DNA from: Phycisphaerae bacterium
Lineage (GTDB): Bacteria > Planctomycetota > Phycisphaerae > Tepidisphaerales > Tepidisphaeraceae
NCBI GenBank assembly: GCA_026004655.1
Contig: BPJO01000016.1
Coordinates: 27,282 to 91,281, forward strand
Length of the DNA: 64,000 nt
Direction of reading: 5' to 3'
The translations under genes and the position numbers were made by a program. The notes beneath the pieces are model-generated. The model was not told where the DNA came from. It was given only the letters and a program-made list of their open reading frames with translations, and searched no databases. Positions 6,988 through 16,230 of this stretch are shown piece after piece; position 1 is the first letter of the stretch, and each line of letters begins with the position of its first letter.

Positions 6988-8562
6988 ATGTTTTTGAGAT
7001 ATCTGACTTGCGTCATGATTTTCTGGGGAGTTTCGTTCGGTTGGGCACAAGCTTCTCCGCCGACCACTCGGCTGAGTAACGAAATGGTCGAACAGCTTCG
7101 CACACAGTTGGAGGAATACTATGCGCGAGAGTTTGGTGCGGGTTTGGCGAAGAAGAATCGTTTGATCCGTCTGATCGCGGTTGTTTCGTTATCGAAGATC
7201 GATGCTGATTCCGTCACGGAGAAACTGCTCGAAGCCGCTGAAGACCGGGATCCGATTGTGGCGCAGGTCGCTTGGGACGTTATACACGCCCGTCACCAGT
7301 CGTTGACGGAAACCCAACGTCAACGCTGGCTACAGGCCGGGATCACCGCTCGAACCCGAGGTGCGTTTCCGGGCAAAACCGCCTTGGACCTTTTGGGGGC
7401 GGTTGCAGGGTATGGATACCCGGCCGATGCCCGCATATTGGCGGAGATGATTGCCGATACCGCGACCGACTCTCAGGTATCTGCGCTTCGACCGATTTGT
7501 ACCCAACTTCTGAACACACAACCCCAAGGACAATGGTTGAGGTTATTGGTACAACGTATGCAAGGTACTGATGCTACCAGAATTGACGCAGTGCTCCGCG
7601 ATCTGCCCGACGCACCGTCACCACCGGAAAAAACGTCCCAGTACTCCAGGGTCTGGCGACAATACGCCCTTTCCTATGCGTCACACCAACCTCTTCCGCC
7701 CGAGGGTCCTTATACCGGGACCAGCCGAGTGTTTCCCAAACCCGAGAAGATCGAAGACCCCGAAAGCGACCGTTGGCGACAAGAACTCGAGTTACCCGAG
7801 ATCCCCAGCGACCGGATCGAGCTGGTTTATTGCATCGATTCCACAGGCAGCATGGACAAAGTCAACAAGATGCTGGCATCGACCGTCCAACCGCTAACGA
7901 TGGCGTTGGGACTTTGTGCGTCGGATATCCGCGCCGGTGCGGTTTATTATCGACATGAGATTGCCAAAGAACTGATGAAAGACTGCTGTCTTAAAGCCCA
8001 GAATGACCCTAACAACCATACGGTTCTGACCATTCCCTTGAGCAAAGATATTAATTCGGTCGTCCGGGCCATGCGGTCAGTGGTCATTCATCCCAAAGTC
8101 GGTCATTTCCGCGGGACCGGCGCTTACGCCGCAGCCCTGCAAGCGACCACGGGAATCAACTGGAGCCGTGGAAAAAACACCCAGCGAATCGTCGTCGTGA
8201 TCGGTGATGCACCACCCACCGATGGCACTCATGATTACGCCGCCCAATTCGCCGAATTACTCAAAGAAAATGATGTGCGACTCTACTTCCTGTCGTTGAA
8301 CAAAGGATGCGCCGATTCCATCCGGATGATCGCCCAAGCCGGTGGTAGTTCGCCCGTCCCGTTCGAATCCGATATGAAACTGTATGACCAGTACGTGGAG
8401 AAAAATCTTCCCATTCCGTTGGAAAAAGTGATTCGGTCAAATATCGGTATGACCGTCACACGCCTGCTGCGAGAAAGTGTTCCTGATCAGTACGGGGACA
8501 GGATCGAGCTGATCCTCAGTGCCACGCTCCCCATCATTCAGGCCCAACTCGACATGCAATGA
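6988..8562 (+). CDS. Exported von Willebrand factor A-domain protein
   Basis: A 524-residue protein with a signal peptide (about 1-20, ending WAQA), an N-terminal helical HEAT-like part (about 25-200) and a vWA domain (about 265-450). The metal-ion-dependent adhesion site is visible as ELVYCIDSTGSMDKVN (DxTGSM in place of DxSxS), with a later GTGAYAAAL and the strand RIVVVIGDAPPTDG. Such proteins bind other proteins or act as co-chaperones; the partner here is unknown. The start was chosen for GGAGG nine bases upstream. It converges with the FGGY kinase, 17 bases away. Confidence 0.8.
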   Translation: MFLRYLTCVMIFWGVSFGWAQASPPTTRLSNEMVEQLRTQLEEYYAREFGAGLAKKNRLIRLIAVVSLSKIDADSVTEKLLEAAEDRDPIVAQVAWDVIHARHQSLTETQRQRWLQAGITARTRGAFPGKTALDLLGAVAGYGYPADARILAEMIADTATDSQVSALRPICTQLLNTQPQGQWLRLLVQRMQGTDATRIDAVLRDLPDAPSPPEKTSQYSRVWRQYALSYASHQPLPPEGPYTGTSRVFPKPEKIEDPESDRWRQELELPEIPSDRIELVYCIDSTGSMDKVNKMLASTVQPLTMALGLCASDIRAGAVYYRHEIAKELMKDCCLKAQNDPNNHTVLTIPLSKDINSVVRAMRSVVIHPKVGHFRGTGAYAAALQATTGINWSRGKNTQRIVVVIGDAPPTDGTHDYAAQFAELLKENDVRLYFLSLNKGCADSIRMIAQAGGSSPVPFESDMKLYDQYVEKNLPIPLEKVIRSNIGMTVTRLLRESVPDQYGDRIELILSATLPIIQAQLDMQ

Positions 8563-8579
8563 GTTCCCGATCCGCCGGT

Positions 8580-9878
8580 TTATTCCGTCAGTTTCCACAA
8601 TCCCCGAAGCGTCGTCTGTTCCTGGTGACGAAAACTCCAGGAACCGTGGAAGTTCCATTCCCGGTGCAACAGCTTCTCCAGACCTTTCTGCGTCCCCCCG
8701 GTCATCACCACCGTCGGGAGGATCGTTTGGCACTTTTTTTTCAACAGCACAAGCCGGTTGGCACTTTGACGAGCCAGCGCCTGGCAAAAAGCCGCTAGAA
8801 TATCGTCCCGAGTATGTCCAATCCTTAAACCCTTGATACAGGCAGTCGGGTCGTCCATTCGGGTCCGCGAACCCGCCAAGTCGGGCTCGACCACTACCGT
8901 GGTTTCGCGACCGACCACCCGTCTCAACCGGTCGTAAAACGACGGTTCGTCCATCTCCGAATAAAAAGTCCTGCGGACCCAATCGATCGCGCTTCCCGCA
9001 GCCGACAAGGTCGAAACCGCCAACCACCGTTTGCCCACACCCAACGGACGAGTCAATAGTTCCGGGTCCGGTCTCGGTCGGTCTACCAACACCGCTAGCA
9101 CATCCGTCGAACCGGATACGTTGGTCATTTGTCCGACCCGTGCACCTGCCGACAACATCGCGGAGGATCCGTCCATACAACCGGTCAACACCGGAACCCC
9201 CTCCGGAAGACCCAACCAACGGGCCCCCTGCTTCGAAACGTGCCCTGCGATCACGTTCGACTCGCGCACCTCAGGCAACAGGAACGGGTTCAATCCCAAC
9301 GCGTCCACCAGATCATCCGACCACCCCCCAAGCGTCACCGTCTGATACACCCCCATAAAAGCAGCATTCGACGGGTCCGTCACTCGAGCCCCACACAGAT
9401 TCCGGATCAACCAAGTCGAAAGATGTCCGACCAAATCCGCTTTTTTCATCAACTTTTCTTGATGTCTGGAAAACCAGACCCACGTCGTGGAACTGATACC
9501 TCCTGGAAACGGAAGATTTCCGGTAATCCGCAAATGTTTTTGAGGACCGATGACCGTTTCGATCCGACGGGCTTCGTCAACGGATCGTCGGTCCTGGTGG
9601 GTGACCACCGGGGTCAGTGCCTTGCCCCGCGCGTCCATCGCCAACCAGCTCGGCGCCATGTTGGTGATCGCGATGGCATCAATTGTGTGTAATTCGGGTC
9701 CGATCCCCCGAAGCACCACGCGTAGCGCCCGGTCAATTTCCCTCACGTTCACTTCGGCACGGTTGCCGGTGTATCGAGTGATAAACGCAGCGTACTGGAT
9801 GTTTCTCGGAACGCCCGGACCACACAGGATCGCTGACTTGACCGAGGAGGAACCGATATCAATGCCCAACAGTCTCAT
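8580..9878 (-). CDS. FGGY-family carbohydrate kinase
   Basis: A 432-residue sugar kinase of the FGGY fold. The N-terminal phosphate loop reads GIDIGSSSVKSAIL, a conserved GCMDGSSAMLSAGA segment starts the second half, and the C-terminal region has VVMTGGTQKG, the adenosine-binding motif. It begins about 95 bases after gnd in the same direction, so it probably phosphorylates a substrate that feeds 6-phosphogluconate dehydrogenase, for example gluconate; that is inference from position. Xylulose, ribulose or sedoheptulose kinases have the same fold. The start at 9878 follows GGAG; an in-frame extension to 9923 is possible. Confidence 0.8.
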   Translation of the reverse strand: MRLLGIDIGSSSVKSAILCGPGVPRNIQYAAFITRYTGNRAEVNVREIDRALRVVLRGIGPELHTIDAIAITNMAPSWLAMDARGKALTPVVTHQDRRSVDEARRIETVIGPQKHLRITGNLPFPGGISSTTWVWFSRHQEKLMKKADLVGHLSTWLIRNLCGARVTDPSNAAFMGVYQTVTLGGWSDDLVDALGLNPFLLPEVRESNVIAGHVSKQGARWLGLPEGVPVLTGCMDGSSAMLSAGARVGQMTNVSGSTDVLAVLVDRPRPDPELLTRPLGVGKRWLAVSTLSAAGSAIDWVRRTFYSEMDEPSFYDRLRRVVGRETTVVVEPDLAGSRTRMDDPTACIKGLRIGHTRDDILAAFCQALARQSANRLVLLKKKCQTILPTVVMTGGTQKGLEKLLHREWNFHGSWSFRHQEQTTLRGLWKLTE

Positions 9879-9972
9879 CCGTCGATCTCCACGGGATTCG
9901 TTTCGACTCAACGCGTCTGACATCCGGTTGGGGTTGTTCGGTGTACGGACCCAAATGCGTCGGTACCATTGT

Positions 9973-11427
9973 TTACGGCGTATCGGTGGTCTGACCCACC
10001 GACCATTCGGTATGAATGAACTTGCCCGGGGCGTTCAGACGTTCGTAGGTGTGGGCGCCGAAGTAATCCCGTTGGGCCTGGATCAGATTTCCGGGCAGAC
10101 GTTCCCGACGATAGCTGTCGTAGTACGCCAGACTGGCGCTGAACGCGGTCAGCCCGATCCCGTTGTCGATCCCAACTTTGACGACCCGTCGCCAGGCGTT
10201 CTGACGAGCGTCGATCATGGATTTGAACTTCGTGTCCAGAAGCAGGTTGGGAAGATCAGGATTCTGTTTAAACGCTTTGGTGATTTCTTCCAGGAAAACC
10301 GCCCGGATGATGCACCCGGCCCGCCAGATCATCGGCAGGTCGGGCAGATTCATTTTGTATTCAAATCCTCCCTGCTCTTTCGGACGGTTGGCAGCGGCCA
10401 GAAGCGCCATCCCCTGGGCGTAAGAGCAAATCTTGGAGCAGTACAAAGCGTCCTTGATGTCCTGAATAAATGCCTGGATATCTCCGGAGAATTTGCTCGG
10501 CGTCGGACCCCCAAGTACCTGACTGGCCTGAACACGCTGGTCCTTGAGCATACTGATCTGGCGCATGTCCACCGCAGCGGCCATCGTGGGCAGTGGGACT
10601 AGTAGATCAAGACCGGCTTTAATCGTCCAGGTTCCGGTTCCCTTCATTCCGACGACGTCCCGGATTTGCTCCACCAGAGGTCCGCTTCCTTGGGGGTCTT
10701 TGAAGTTGATGACCTTGGCCGTGATGTCGATGAGGAAGCTTTGCAGTTCCGACCGATTCCACTCTTCGAACACGTCCTGGAGCTGGTCGTTGGTCAATCC
10801 TGCGACGTTTTTGAGTAGGTCATAGGCTTCTGCGATCAGCTGCATGTCCCCGTACTCGATCCCGTTATGGACCATTTTCACGAAATGACCTGCAGAACGT
10901 TCTCCGCAGTAGGTGACGCAGGGTACGCCGTCGCTGGGCGCTTTGGCTGCGATTTTTTCGAGGATCGGTTTGAGATATTCGTAGGCTTCACGGTCCCCAC
11001 CGGGCATCAACGATGGTCCGTGTCTGGCGCCTTCTTCGCCACCGGACACCCCCATCCCGAAAAACTTTATACCCGTCGGTCTCAGTTCGTTTTCCCGTCG
11101 TTCGGTATCCGAGTACAGCGCGTTGCCCCCATCGATTAGAATATCTCCTGGTTCTAGATGGGGTTTGAGGGATTGGATGGTGGCGTCGGTGGCGTAGCCG
11201 GCTTTGACCATCAGCAGGATCCGTCGGGGTTTTTCCAGAAGCGCCACGAACTCGGCAGGGGTGCGCCCCATTTTGATGTTCTTCCCGGGGTTTTCTGCGA
11301 CAAACTCCTCGGCTTTGGAGGTCGTACGGTTATAAACCGCGATCGGAAACCCTTTTTCCTCGATGTTCAGCGCGATATTGCGCCCCATGACTTCCATCCC
11401 GACGATACCAAACTTTTGCAAACTCAT
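9973..11427 (-). CDS. gnd: 6-phosphogluconate dehydrogenase, decarboxylating
   Basis: A 484-residue cytoplasmic enzyme of the oxidative pentose phosphate pathway: 6-phosphogluconate plus NADP gives ribulose 5-phosphate, CO2 and NADPH. Family marks include the N-terminal Rossmann domain (IVGMEVMGRNIALNIEEKGF), the NRT segment for the cofactor phosphate, IDGGNALYSDTERRENEL, and the substrate motif GMGVSGGEEGARHGPSLMPGG with the catalytic Lys region HFVKMVHNGIEYGDMQ. The glycine loop reads GMEVMG, where relatives usually have a small residue instead of Glu. The start at 11427 has AAGGA upstream; the open frame to 11493 lacks a site. It is followed by the FGGY kinase, likely in one unit, and is divergent from the LacI regulator. 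Confidence 0.95.
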   Translation of the reverse strand: MSLQKFGIVGMEVMGRNIALNIEEKGFPIAVYNRTTSKAEEFVAENPGKNIKMGRTPAEFVALLEKPRRILLMVKAGYATDATIQSLKPHLEPGDILIDGGNALYSDTERRENELRPTGIKFFGMGVSGGEEGARHGPSLMPGGDREAYEYLKPILEKIAAKAPSDGVPCVTYCGERSAGHFVKMVHNGIEYGDMQLIAEAYDLLKNVAGLTNDQLQDVFEEWNRSELQSFLIDITAKVINFKDPQGSGPLVEQIRDVVGMKGTGTWTIKAGLDLLVPLPTMAAAVDMRQISMLKDQRVQASQVLGGPTPSKFSGDIQAFIQDIKDALYCSKICSYAQGMALLAAANRPKEQGGFEYKMNLPDLPMIWRAGCIIRAVFLEEITKAFKQNPDLPNLLLDTKFKSMIDARQNAWRRVVKVGIDNGIGLTAFSASLAYYDSYRRERLPGNLIQAQRDYFGAHTYERLNAPGKFIHTEWSVGQTTDTP

Positions 11428-11786
11428 GCTGGTTTCCTTTATCCGAAATAATGATCGAGCGGGCGATTGTCGTTTTTTTTTGACCGCAATCAATGCCCGA
11501 GCGAGAGTTTCTCAGGTCAACTGCGTGACAAGGAATTGACCGGCTTGCCCGGACGGATCGGTTCCCGTCGTCTACGTTATCTCCCGTCGTCATAATTCGT
11601 ATAATCGTTATAAGTTGTTGAAGGAAACAAAGTTCGTCGCCGAATGGAAAAGGAAACAATAATTCTGGAAAAAATTGTTGACAACCGAATCCGACGAGGT
11701 AAGCTGATCAAATCAGAATCGTTTCTGAAATGCACTTCTGCTAGGATTTAGGAGAGATTCAGGATCAAAGTTCGAAGGTCGATTCC
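11428..11786. other. Divergent promoter region between gnd and the LacI gene
   Basis: About 360 bases. It contains a TATAAT at 11600-11605 and a TTGACA at 11678-11683, each with only a weak partner hexamer, and the operator-like palindrome at 11715-11726. No coding capacity is evident. Confidence 0.5.
11715..11726. promoter_or_regulatory. LacI-type operator candidate, site 2 (autoregulatory)
   Basis: AGAATCGTTTCT, extended as TCAGAATCGTTTCTGA. It lies 61 bases ahead of the LacI-family start codon and just downstream of a TTGACA element, the position expected for autorepression. Confidence 0.7.
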
Positions 11787-12848
11787 ATGTCTTCTCGGTC
11801 TTCAACAACTTCTTCGGGACCGGTCACCATTTATGAGGTCGCTAAAGCGGCCGGGGTGTCGATCGGTACCGCTTCGCGAGTGCTCAACGGGGGTAATAAG
11901 GAAGTCTGGGCGAGTACGGCTAAACGGGCCGAACGGATCCGGCAAATCGCCCGCGAACTCGGGTACACCCCCAGCTGGCGTGGAAGAACCTTGGCCGCCA
12001 AAAAGACCTGGACCATCGGATTGATCCAAACCCCCTATTTCCCATTGTGCACCGGTCCCTATGAAGCCATGCTCCTGGCTTTGTCCGATACCCTAAGCCG
12101 GTCCAACTATCACGTTACGTTCGTTCGAATGGAACACGAAGACCGCCAGCATCCGCTTCTGTCACAGGGTCTGGACGGTGTGATTGCGTATCACGTGGTT
12201 CCGGACAACGTCATTGAAGCGCTCCGTACGTCGGCCTGTCCTGTCGTGATTCTGAACGCGGTCGTGTCCGAACCGTTCCCGACCGTTCTGGCCGATGACC
12301 GACAAGGGGCGCAACTGGCCGCCAATTATCTGCACGAGCTCGGACACCGACGCGTCATCACGCTCAGCTGGATCTCGCGTCCACCGTACAATTTGCTCCC
12401 CCACTTCTCGACCGCGTGTCGTCGTGAGGCGTTTCGCGAACGTTTTATCGAACTCGACCCCCGATCGGTCGTCCAACCGGTCGAAGAGACCGAAGACCGT
12501 CCGATGTCTCATCTGATCGACGAAGTTCGTCGCCTCCGAGCTACCGCGATCGTGGTGGATACGTCTGATCAGGCATTGCCCCTGCTTCACGAACTCTGGC
12601 AGGCAGGGTTCCGTGTCCCGGATCAGATCAGTGTGTTGAGTTGGAACAATCTACCTTGGACCCGTTATTCGATTCCCCCTCTGACGGTGATCGAAACCCC
12701 GATGGAGCAAATGGGGCGTGTCGCCGCTGAACGATTACTCACGTTGATCGAAAAGGGTGATCCAAACGGGCATCAAACGGAATCGAACGTCGTTCTTCCC
12801 GAAAAGCTGCTCATTCGAAGCAGCACCGGGAGGGCAGTGTCGTCGTGA
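11787..12848 (+). CDS. LacI-family transcriptional regulator
   Basis: A 353-residue regulator with a LacI helix-turn-helix at about 13-60 (TIYEVAKAAGVSIGTASRVL, then a hinge-helix region ending RGRTLAAKKT) and a periplasmic-binding-protein-like effector domain from about 75 to the end (TIGLIQTPYF, DGVIAYHVV, LADDRQGAQLAANYLHELGHRRV). Members usually bind pseudo-palindromes with a central CG and are released by a sugar or sugar acid. Four sites of that form (4965, 11715, 12902, 17319) lie in front of this gene, two PEP-CTERM genes and the prepilin/beta-helix unit, so I infer a local regulon. It is divergent from gnd. A hairpin follows the stop codon, then the next PEP-CTERM gene. The inducer is unknown; breakdown products of pectin- or glucan-like polymers are plausible from the neighbours. 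Confidence 0.9.
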   Translation: MSSRSSTTSSGPVTIYEVAKAAGVSIGTASRVLNGGNKEVWASTAKRAERIRQIARELGYTPSWRGRTLAAKKTWTIGLIQTPYFPLCTGPYEAMLLALSDTLSRSNYHVTFVRMEHEDRQHPLLSQGLDGVIAYHVVPDNVIEALRTSACPVVILNAVVSEPFPTVLADDRQGAQLAANYLHELGHRRVITLSWISRPPYNLLPHFSTACRREAFRERFIELDPRSVVQPVEETEDRPMSHLIDEVRRLRATAIVVDTSDQALPLLHELWQAGFRVPDQISVLSWNNLPWTRYSIPPLTVIETPMEQMGRVAAERLLTLIEKGDPNGHQTESNVVLPEKLLIRSSTGRAVSS

Positions 12849-12862
12849 AAAGTGTCATCTGA

Positions 12863-12885
12863 CTTGTCCGAGCGGTTCGGACAAG
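12863..12885 (+). terminator. Hairpin downstream of the LacI gene
   Basis: A perfect 9-bp stem CTTGTCCGA / TCGGACAAG with a five-base loop, 15 bases after the LacI stop codon. The T-run is poor (GATGTTGGTCATTT), so it may be a weak terminator or a transcript-stability hairpin rather than a full stop. Confidence 0.5.
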
Positions 12886-12901
12886 AGATGTTGGTCATTT
12901 C

Positions 12902-12913
12902 AGAAGCGATTCT
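12902..12913. promoter_or_regulatory. LacI-type operator candidate, site 3
   Basis: AGAAGCGATTCT, 24 bases ahead of the start codon of the second PEP-CTERM gene and between the hairpin and the ribosome binding site. The close spacing means a bound repressor would block elongation or a promoter lying just upstream. Confidence 0.65.
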
Positions 12914-12936
12914 AAATCGCTCGAGAGGAGAGGTGT

Positions 12937-13560
12937 ATGAGTCCTATCTCAAAGATTGCGTCTCTTACTGTCGGTACGTTGGCTTGTGCGAGTGTGTCGA
13001 GTCTGGGGGCTATCGTGATCGATGACTATAGCTCCGCCTTCAACTACACCTATGGTTCAGCCAGTCAGTTGCCTCCAACGGGCGGCGTGGTCGGACTGAA
13101 CTCGACGAATGATGGCTACGGGGCAGGTCGGACAGGTCTGAATCTCGACTTGTCGTCGGTGTTGAATGAGAACTTTGAACTGGTCGTTCGTCGAGGCACC
13201 AACACCCACAACACAAACTGGCTCCAACTCAAGATAATCGATCTTGAAGGTCAAAACCGAACGGTCCGTTTCAACGTTTCGTCCTTGCCCGGTCCGACCG
13301 ATCCATTTGTAACCCTTGTATCCGTGCACACGCTTAACGGTGCTGCTTTCGGTAATCCGATCGGAAGCGATCCTAGTGATTTTAACCCCGACAAAATCAC
13401 TGGATACGAGCTGCAGGGAACTTATGGGGGTTTAAACTCCAATTCGAGCACCGTGAGTCTGCAGCTAGACGCGCTCCAGGTCGTGCCCGAACCCGCCAGC
13501 GCCATGACTCTGGGAGTGTTGGGTGCGCTTGGGTTGATCCGTCGGCGTCGTGTGTCGTAG
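12937..13560 (+). CDS. PEP-CTERM sorting-domain protein of unknown function
   Basis: A 207-residue exported protein with a signal peptide (about 1-24, cleavage near SLGA), a compact beta-rich middle with no family I recognise, and a PEP-CTERM tail in the last 25 residues (VPEPASAMTLGVLGALGLI then RRRR). Proteins of this sort are processed by an exosortase and delivered to the surface or matrix. The start follows GAGAGGAGAGGTGT, a very strong site. It stands directly after the LacI gene with its own operator-like palindrome and is followed by a good terminator, so it is probably a single-gene unit under LacI control. A carbohydrate-binding or matrix role is only an inference from the neighbourhood. 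Confidence 0.8.
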   Translation: MSPISKIASLTVGTLACASVSSLGAIVIDDYSSAFNYTYGSASQLPPTGGVVGLNSTNDGYGAGRTGLNLDLSSVLNENFELVVRRGTNTHNTNWLQLKIIDLEGQNRTVRFNVSSLPGPTDPFVTLVSVHTLNGAAFGNPIGSDPSDFNPDKITGYELQGTYGGLNSNSSTVSLQLDALQVVPEPASAMTLGVLGALGLIRRRRVS

Positions 13561-13597
13561 CTCTCTTATCTCTTTGGTTTTATCCTGAATGCTTTTC

Positions 13598-13633
13598 CCG
13601 GCGGGCGATTTCACAAAGCTCGCCGGTTTTTTA
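13598..13633 (+). terminator. Rho-independent terminator after PEP-CTERM gene
   Basis: CCGGCGGGC pairs with GCTCGCCGG (one G-U pair) around an 11-base loop, followed by TTTTTTATT. It ends the PEP-CTERM transcript. Confidence 0.85.
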
Positions 13634-14087
13634 TTGTTGTTGCCGAGGTCGGTTGCTTGAACTTTCACACGTTTTCGGATCCGCTCTGATCCGATGCTTT
13701 TAGATCCTGGGGCCAGACCTTATCGGTTCAGCGGACGTCAATTTCGACGCCGTTTTATATCGTCTCATCCGGAACCCAACCCGAATTTCGTACAGGGACC
13801 GGGACAGGTCGTAGGGTCAAGGTCATCCAAGAACGTTGGGACGGACCGAATCGAGGACGCCGTTACCACGCATAACACTGTGAACTTTTCCTGGTGATGC
13901 CGTTCACACCTGTTCGGACCTCGCCGGATCAGCAACAAGCGAACCACGATTGCGAGGGCTTGGAATGATGGACCAAGACCCGAGCGAGCTTATTGATGAA
14001 CCGAGCGGGTGTTGGACAGGAATCACGCGCCAACACACCCACTCGGTTTTTCAAAGCTTGGCTCGGGTTATCCATTGAGGACACGGA
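13634..14087. other. Intergenic region with a second plus-strand terminator
   Basis: About 450 bases with no convincing open frame. Because the PEP-CTERM gene already has a terminator, the second, longer plus-strand terminator at 14001-14051 implies a separate transcript, perhaps a non-coding RNA of up to about 350 bases. I compared it by eye with RNase P RNA and tmRNA signatures and saw no match. Confidence 0.45.
14001..14051 (+). terminator. Strong rho-independent terminator without an assigned gene
   Basis: CCGAGCGGGTGTTGG pairs with CCAACACACCCACTCGG (a small internal bulge) around a 14-base loop, followed by TTTTTC. It faces the beta-helix gene, which ends at 14088 on the other strand. 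Confidence 0.8.
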
Positions 14088-16088
14088 CTAATCCGGTTCC
14101 TTCGAAGGTGGCCAGGAATCATAGGAGTACCCGCTCCATCGACTGAACTCTTGCATCTGCTTCAGCAGGGATTCGGGCATGGTGTATTCGGGGAGTTGTC
14201 CCCGACGGCTGTACCAGGGGCTTTCGGGACTCAATCGGAAGTCGTTCTTAGCGGGATTCACGAACTTGGGATCCCCCCACCGGGCAGTCGGTTCATACAA
14301 CCGAACGTATTCCTTGAACTCGACCGCGACACCGTTCCCTTCGCGCATCAACATAAAACTGGTCGTGCGTCCGGTGGCATCGAAGTAAAGGTTGTTCGCG
14401 GATTCGAACTTGGCTAGGGGGACATTCGCCTGGGCGCAAAGGGGTTCTACGCTTCCCTCGACCCCGATGAGCTTCAAGAGGAAGGGGGGGCCCTGATCGT
14501 TCATAATGATATTGTTCTTGAAAATCCATCGGGATGGAACGATTCGTTCGATACGGATGTGTTCATCGGCATTGGAATCACGGGTGTATTCTTTGGCGAC
14601 CCGATCCTGGGTCCACCAGGTGACGCTGGTGGTCGTGGGATCGTGAATGTAGTTGTTATAAAAAATGGAATCTTCGATCGCCGCCACCCCCAAATTCCAG
14701 AAGTCAGCTGTGTTGGCTTTGCGATTAGCCATCAGAATCCGACGTGCATGGTACGGTCCGGCCCCGATTTCCCACATCAAAGGGGTCATTCCTGAATTAA
14801 TCAGGACGCAGTCTTCCATGTAAACGTTTTTACAGTGAATATCGAACCAGAATCCTTTGATCGTGTTTCCGATGCTTTGGTGTCGTCTAACGATCACACC
14901 ATCAGTGGTATGCACTTTGACTCCCCCGGTGAACCATCCGATCTCTCCCCCCCGGAATGCTCGCCAACCGTTGAAGTTGGTCGAATTGTCCTCAAATACG
15001 ATGTTTCGCGACACACCATCGACGGTGATCCCGGAATATCCGTTGTAGTTGAACTCGCTGTTGCGTATCGTCCAGTTATCCCCGATGACCTTCAGACCCA
15101 TTCCGTTGTTCCAGATGAATCGACAGTCCTCGATGAGGATATTCTGGGGACGACGATCTCTATCCGTTGAAAACTCGATGGTTCCCGGCGCCATCCACAT
15201 CCCCAGAGAGTTGGCGACGTGTCGGATCTGAATCCCCCGCAAAACCAAGTTCTGCTTAGTTCCGAAGTTGGCCAGACATTGACGGGTCGACACCTCGACC
15301 ACCGAATCCGACCTCAATGGTTGAGAGGGACGAATGGTGATCCGCCTCGGACCGTCGTGACGCTCTTCGACCGCGAAGGTCCCCGAGACGTCCAACGCCT
15401 CTTGAACCGGTCGAACCCCCAGGAACTTCCATGTCACGTAGTCATTATGACCGAAATACCCCATTTTCTGGGGTTCATAACGCTCCACAATACGTTGCTG
15501 AAGCGGTTGGTTGTCGATAAAGACCATCTCGGTTCGTTGACCGATATATTTTTTGGGTCCCCAGGGGGGCGTGGCATGACCGAAACGATAGCCCCACCGG
15601 GACGAATAAAGTCCCTGTCCCTCGGATTTCCATTGGTCCACGGGGAAGACATCAGACCCGGTCCAGATCGTCTGATCACTTCCGGACCCCTCGATCACAA
15701 GGAGGGTTTCACGGACACCACCCTGATCCAGTCGTATATCCGCGATCGATTCACGATAAACACCCGGTTGGATCTTGATTTTGACCGGAGTACCGCGTTC
15801 CAAGTGTATACGGGCCAATTCGACGGCTTCGCGGATCGAGCGACAAGGGTTTTTCTCTGTTCCACGTTCTGCGGACGGATCTTCCGCAGCGCCGGCGTCG
15901 GCTGAAGACACGTGCACGATCCTCCGAACCGTACTTTCATCGAGTTGAGCACCGGTAATCTTGTTCAGATCGACCAGGTCTGAGTCGTGTCGTTTCTCTT
16001 GGGCCGACACCGCTGCGACCATCACGAGAATACACATTCCCCAAACCCCGGCCAAGAACCACCTTTGATATCGAACGCCACTTATCAT
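14088..16088 (-). CDS. Secreted right-handed parallel beta-helix protein (polysaccharide lyase-like)
   Basis: A 666-residue exported protein. The signal peptide (about 1-29) ends SAQ. After a short linker comes a segment typical of Pfam beta-helix carbohydrate enzymes (NPCRSIREAVELAR, then IKIQPGVYRESI), followed by repeating coils such as NILIEDCRFIWNNGMGLKV, WTIRNSEFNYNGYSGITVDG and VYMEDCVLINSGMTPLMWE. Folds of this kind occur in pectate and alginate lyases and in glycoside hydrolases; the catalytic family cannot be decided by eye. The start has GAGGAG about eight bases ahead. It follows the prepilin-like gene by 142 bases on the same strand, so the two are likely co-transcribed from the LacI-operator promoter at 17.3 kb. 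Confidence 0.75.
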   Translation of the reverse strand: MISGVRYQRWFLAGVWGMCILVMVAAVSAQEKRHDSDLVDLNKITGAQLDESTVRRIVHVSSADAGAAEDPSAERGTEKNPCRSIREAVELARIHLERGTPVKIKIQPGVYRESIADIRLDQGGVRETLLVIEGSGSDQTIWTGSDVFPVDQWKSEGQGLYSSRWGYRFGHATPPWGPKKYIGQRTEMVFIDNQPLQQRIVERYEPQKMGYFGHNDYVTWKFLGVRPVQEALDVSGTFAVEERHDGPRRITIRPSQPLRSDSVVEVSTRQCLANFGTKQNLVLRGIQIRHVANSLGMWMAPGTIEFSTDRDRRPQNILIEDCRFIWNNGMGLKVIGDNWTIRNSEFNYNGYSGITVDGVSRNIVFEDNSTNFNGWRAFRGGEIGWFTGGVKVHTTDGVIVRRHQSIGNTIKGFWFDIHCKNVYMEDCVLINSGMTPLMWEIGAGPYHARRILMANRKANTADFWNLGVAAIEDSIFYNNYIHDPTTTSVTWWTQDRVAKEYTRDSNADEHIRIERIVPSRWIFKNNIIMNDQGPPFLLKLIGVEGSVEPLCAQANVPLAKFESANNLYFDATGRTTSFMLMREGNGVAVEFKEYVRLYEPTARWGDPKFVNPAKNDFRLSPESPWYSRRGQLPEYTMPESLLKQMQEFSRWSGYSYDSWPPSKEPD

Positions 16089-16230
16089 GCCTCAACTCCT
16101 CATCCATCTGTCGATTAAGAAGCCCGCATACGTCCTTTGTCGTACACGGGCTGCGGAGGAATGCCTTTCATCTGTGAAACGACGGGACACCAGCTCTTTC
16201 GTCCGGACTAGGACCGGTTCCGGTCCCGAC

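Noticed and set aside
9550..10602. 350-codon plus-strand frame
   Set aside because: It spans the antisense of two well supported genes (FGGY kinase and gnd).
13634..14051. RNase P RNA or tmRNA
   Set aside because: Neither strand shows the GAGGAAAGTCC core of RNase P or the tRNA-like end of tmRNA.
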